Source of the DNA: Synchiropus splendidus
Taxonomy: Eukaryota > Chordata > Actinopteri > Syngnathiformes > Callionymidae
Length of the DNA: 64,000 bases
Reading direction: 5' to 3'
Assembly: GCF_027744825.2 (NCBI RefSeq)
Contig: NC_071348.1
Span: forward strand, 3,106,563-3,170,562
Part shown: positions 52,301-58,300 of the stretch, piece after piece
Numbering within the stretch: position 1 is the first letter of the stretch
How the letters are laid out: the number at the start of each line of letters is the position of its first letter
Made by a program: the position numbers and the translations under genes
The notes under the pieces: model-generated
The model's input: the letters and a program-made list of their open reading frames with translations, nothing else
What the model was told of the DNA's origin: nothing
The model's database searches: none

Positions 52301-55300
52301 CCGGTGCGGCCCGCTCCCACACTGCCACACACACACGCTGGAGAATTACAGCGGAACATCTCACATGCTAACACGGGGCAACGTTTACTGGAGGAGATAC
52401 CATAGAGCACTGAACCTGGTTCACCTTTGAACATTGTGTAGGTACTGGGGGGACGGAACATATGACATGTGTGTCGTCATTCTAGATTAACTATGAACAT
52501 TTTCACCTTTAAAAGAGATTTGTATATTATTCTTCTTTAAACTGTCTCTGAATTGTTTTGAACTTATGAAAAATAACTACAAAAAAATAATCCAGACACT
52601 GAATAGAAGCATTTTTTATCATATGAAAAGGAAATTACAGACTTTTGTTTAGGTGTCCATGTTGCAGATCATGTTTAAGACTCACATTAATCCAGAAACA
52701 CATTTGACAAAGCAGCATCAGAGGAACCAGGATTCAGAATTGAGTTAGAGGGAAACACCACAGTGGTGACGTGTTGCTAAAACACTGGATATTAAGGTGT
52801 GAAACAACGGTAGTAGTAGTTTTTATTGTTGGTCAGACAAAGGGAGGGGCGGATAAGATAAGAGTGGCTTCCCGCCTATCATCTCCCCAGTGTCAGCGTA
52901 CCTGCAGTGCACCACCACAGGCCCGGCATCAGGTGGCGTCGACGCCTTCACTCTTCGTATGAACGCCAGCAGTCCGGTGGCGTGGTAGGGCACGCCGTGT
53001 TCGGGCCAGGACGTGAAGTGAAACTGCCGAACCTCGTGCTTGGTGGAGTATCCTCTCTGTCAACAGAAGATCAGCGTCAGGCAGCGCTCCGTCCTCACGG
53101 CGGGATGTTGTTTACACGGCGCGCTCGTCTTCAGGGCGCCACATGACTGCGGCAGCCACAGTGAAGCAGACATGTGGAGAAGAAGAATAATTCCAGCTCT
53201 GCGAGCTCAGGGAGGTTTCTCATCTCTACTGGGAGCCCGCTGTAGACACACAGCAATTTCTCCCTCCGTATGAGCGAGATGAAGTACGGCGACGCTAAAG
53301 CAAAGATTTGCCAAAGAAAGAGAAGAAACGAGAGGACAAAAGCTACCAGCAACAACTGCTCACAAATTCATGCTTCTTATTTCTTATTCAAATAAGACGC
53401 AGCGTGTGCCCACGGAAAGTGACAGTGGGATGATAATTCCCTGTTTGTGCCAGCGTCTCTCCGTGGCATTACGCTGCACCATTCCGACGATTCCCCGGGA
53501 GATTGACAGGGAGGGGGCCGACGGGGCAAAACTCTGGCTAAGTTGGATCGACAGCAGAGACATTTAAACAGCCACCGGCGTTAAGAAGTCCTTGGGCTGC
53601 CCATCAGCGGGAAGCCGTGCTAGTTTGATTTAATCCCACTCCTCGTACAAACAACGGCAACTTTCATTAGAGGATTATGGCGGAATATAATCTATCTGTG
53701 ACTCAAAGTGGAACTCACCCTCTCCAGGGCAAAGGTGCGGACCGTGTACTCGGCCAGCGTCTCCGTCTTCAGCAGAGTGATCTTGATGTCGCCGTACATC
53801 TCGCTGTCCTCCGGCCAGTATTTACAACATTTCACCTGCCGACGAAAGAACACAAAGGTCTGCTCCTCATCTGATCGATAGCCAGTTGGTCTGGCTGTCT
53901 GAACACGACGGCACCTCAGTTTACGAGCACAAATCCTTCTGTATCTTTTACCACATAGATAATAGATATAGATAACAGCTCCATAAATGATTCCATTGAC
54001 CCCTGTGTAAGACCACCCTGTATCACAGTAGACCTGTGGAGGGCAGGCCCGCGATAACTGCTCGTAACCTTTGATGCTCGTAGACCAAGGTGCCGCCGAA
54101 TCATCACACAAACCTGCTCGCTACGCCCGCTATGCTACACAACAAACAAGTGCCAGCCAGTCAGCGAGCAACATGGTTAGCTGCTTCACTGAGCTAAACA
54201 TCACCAGAACCACTGTCAGGTGCGCAAATAAAACCAAAATCTGAATGAAAGGTTATTACAGCTTCATCACATATGACACTATAGCTTTACTTTGATGCTT
54301 CATATTCAGTCCAGAGTTCTCACCAGGCTCAGGTACGGAGGCACACAGTGCAAAACCGTCTCGTACACATGCCACAACGAGCCGAAACATGGAAACAGAG
54401 ACGCTAACATGGACGGTGACAAGGTCCAGCTGCTCTGAGGGTCACACGCTACAAACTTGCAGTCTGTCGAAGCCTTGGAACTTTGAACACCAGAAATCAA
54501 ATGCTCTCATCACCTTCAAATACCTTTTAATGTAAACTGTTTAGAGAGAAATTTCTCCTTCAATTGTGACGATGATTATTTTAGGATTTCCAAACAACAT
54601 TTCTGTCACCATTTTAGGTGAATAACTCGGTGAAACCAGCTCATCTGAGCTGCTTTTTTGGGTATCACATTTGCAAAGTCTCCAACCTGCCACACAGATT
54701 GAGCTAAGAGAGCTAAGCTAGGTTTGAGGGCTGATCCAGGTTTCAATAATTCACGTTGAGACAGACACAGCCGTGTGAACTCCACAACACAGAAGCAACA
54801 AACACACACACACAGCCGGTTCTTCTGCAGATATTTCATGTCGCAGGGCAAAGAAAAGTACAATAATGACACCACAATGAGAAGCAGAATAAGCAGCAGG
54901 GCGACACTGTTCCAGGGGACGGATATTTTGTTTTGGTTAATAGAGGTGTTGTTTGGCCTTACCCTCAAAGACGAGTCCTCATTTGCTGACTGCTCCCAGA
55001 ATTGTAGGATGGAAAAACAAATTGGAGGTGAGGTGATGCAAAAATGGTGTAATTTTACACTTCCACTGAGGTAATGTTTCCCTCGGAGAGAGCTGGAGAG
55101 GTCGGGGCGCGCGGCTGGATCTATGCCGCTCCATTAGCTGTGGGGAGCCAGGAGCGCAGGCCGCGGCAAAGTTCACCTCAAAAATATGGTTCGCTAGAGC
55201 AGCGACTGCCATTTGTATCTCAGCGAATCTACCATCACAGCAGCAGTCGGCCACAAGTCTGCAGCCGTGACTCAGGGAAACCAAGAGCTTCCCAAGTGAG

Positions 55301-58300
55301 AATGAAGCTCTTGTTAAACACAAGCCATCTTCTTTTTACCGCCATGTGTTGACACTCACCGGTTGCTCGGGAAACCCTATCACAGCAGCTTCTTCCGCAC
55401 GTTCCCAAAGACCCCGCCGTGAGCGGTCAGAAGAGACAGTCTGACCATCAACCACTAGACTGGAGTCTGCAGTTGGCAGTTCATGGGCACGGATCTGAGA
55501 AGCATTGAGCGGTCCTGCTGCCATTGTCATGGAGCAACGTTGAGATCAGATCTCCTTTATTAGCCCCAAAGCGGGGAAAGTAAAAACATTTCAATGGTTT
55601 GGAAAACCACAAATGTTCAATCAGGAATTAAGCTTTGGCTCCTCCGACTTTAGACGCGTCACACCCGAGGCACCTTCCTTCACCATCTCAAGTGCCTTGT
55701 CCTTCTTCCGTCCCTGCTTCAGTCAGATCCACTTGTAGGGATAAGGGAGCCCAAGCTCACACACGGCCAGGACGCGTGGTCTCTGACGCAGACCCGGGCA
55801 CAGTCGCCCTCCTCTTACTCGTGACTCCAACTATCAGACTCCTATCGGCTAACTCGGAAGGCTGCAGAGGTGATGAGTCACAGCTCCCACCACAAACACA
55901 CTTCACACCACTCAGAGAAACAAATTCTGCCTGAGTAAGGATTCAATTATTCATCGCGGGAGGTCGATTTGTTCTTTGGCTCGCTGATACAGAGCCGCTA
56001 ACGCGCTTCGATTGGCTGTATTTTGAGGATGAGTCATCTCAGGGCTCCGGTCCTGAGTGAGAAGCATCTGCGAGGGTTTGACACGCCAGGATAAGAGACG
56101 CTGCCAGACAAAGGCAGCAGCTCCACGTGGACAGGTGACGCACGGACACAGCACTCACCCTGCCAACCTCCACCAGCTTAGTGATCATGACGATGCTGAA
56201 GCAGTTCTCTTGCCACACCATCCTCCAGAAGTCATACAGCGTCTCCTGCTTGGGTCCTTCAAGCAGAGGAAACCACAGATTAAAGTCAGCCTGCTGGTGC
56301 CATGGTTAGACATTGCGTAATCCACTTTTGGAGAGCAAAGCATTCTCCAGCCGAGGCCCAGAATCATGGCCACGACCATCATAACAAACATGTCTGTGAA
56401 GAAAGGAGAGCTCCTCTTCCTTCTGTCATGCCACCTTTTACTCATCCTCTCTTTTTCACTCCTTGTCATCTTACTTTCATTGTCCACATTTCTCACTCCT
56501 TCATTACCTACCTCATCTTTGTCCTTCCAGTAAATTCCGCCTCACTTTCCCTTCCTTTTTCTCATGTTTCTTCTGACTTTCCTTTCCTACATTCCTCCCT
56601 TCCTCACCTCTTAAGACACCATATTTTCCTCTCTACTCTCCAAGGGAGCTTTCTCCCTCCATATTCCTCCCTTCTTATTTCTTTTTTACTGACATCTCCT
56701 CCTTTCTTTAGACTCCTGACTTCCTCCTCCCTTTCATGCATGGTTCTCTTCCATCATTAACACCTTTCGTCTTTATTTGCTGACAGACACCTCTCATTAA
56801 TAATGCACTTTCCTTCCATCCACTTTATTTATATCATCATTTAGCATTTTCATTCAAAAAAATCCTTCTTTCTTTCTAGATCACATCCCATGTTTCCTCA
56901 TCACTCACTCACTCCAACACCAACACACTCACCCTGAGTGGCAATGAAGTGGTTGGATCGATGGTAGCCCTGTAAGAAAGAAGAAGACAAGACGCTGCGT
57001 CAGCCATCATCATCGCGGGGCGCCTCTCAGTCTAACCCCTTCCCTCCCATGATCCCGGGCGACCTCCCCACCCGCATCGGACTTGGGTTCAACATGGCGA
57101 GGACGAACTGAGCGTGCGACGCCAGAGTTAGCTGGATTGTTGTGCACATTCATGCAGCCATTCATCATCAGCTGCTCCCCGAGTCGGATCTATAATCATC
57201 CACTTCACCTAAACACAGTAGACGCTGCTCATGAGCCGACGTGGATATCAAAGGTTGAATTAAGTGATTGATTCCGCTGAAACCTTGGCGGCTCACAGGT
57301 TATCAACAGAAACTCAAAGGCCGCGAGCGTCTATCAAAGGCCGGACGGGAACGCTCCCTATTAGACGCTCAAATGAATCCACTTATCGCTCCAAGCTGAT
57401 TTTGACTGCTGTTTTAGAGAGTGTTATTTGGATTGGCAGTCCACTTGACACGGCAGGCCATGACATGTGAGGACCCCCGCCTGGCTTTTCCTCCGCACCG
57501 CTGTACTTATCTCAGCGGGGCTCCCAACAGCACATTTTGAAACCTCTCTGACATCGGCTTCCTTGTGAGAGTCACCTCTGGTGAACCCCGGGCCGTGAGG
57601 TTCTCTCAAACGGACGCTGGAGTCAACCGCGTATTGGGGTTGGAGGTAGGTTTGCTAGGCTTGGAAGTGATCCAGGAGGGGTTGGGGAGGAGGCGCGTTG
57701 TGAGACCACCAGATGGCGTCTCTCTCAGCTTAAACGCAGGGGCAGGTGCAGGGCGTTGTTTTTGTCTTTCTTCCCACCAGGCCCTGCACATTACTGATGG
57801 TGCTGTGAGAGAGTGACTGTTCGAAGGGATTTAAACAGCAAGTGACACGTCGCTACATGTAGAAGGAAAGGAGCTCCAGCCCATAACTCACCCAACCCCA
57901 AACCTCCGTCGCTCTTTTACGTGACGCGGTGCCCACGGTGTCTGGATATGCATGTGCTTCAATAGAAAAACATGCATCACTGACTGCCTTCGGTGTCAGA
58001 ATAGGACACAAAAGTCCACCTTCCCTGTGTCAGTATATTGCGCCATGGGAGTGAAGATGTGATGTTGGAACACGTGAAAATATTGAAATAAATACACAAG
58101 ATTTGCTTCACCGACTTCCCCTTCTGCAAGGGCCACCTGATCTGAAATAATCTCAGACTTGAATCCAGATGTTTGTTGCTCAACGTTCAATCCGCTGTTT
58201 GACTTCACTCCTTTTTTCCATAGTTTGACACTCGAACACCAGAAGCAGAATGTCAGAATCCGGTAGTGTTGAAGGTTGACAAGTGAAAACTTTGAGAAGA

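Noticed and set aside
53836..54111. Intronic frame continuous with the VKCCKY exon, with a hydrophobic stretch ([15 protein letters not shown])
   Set aside because: There is no ATG in the open part (it starts at TTG after a TAG stop), and a good acceptor lies at the exon border. About 90 open codons beside one of 13 introns is not very unlikely by chance.
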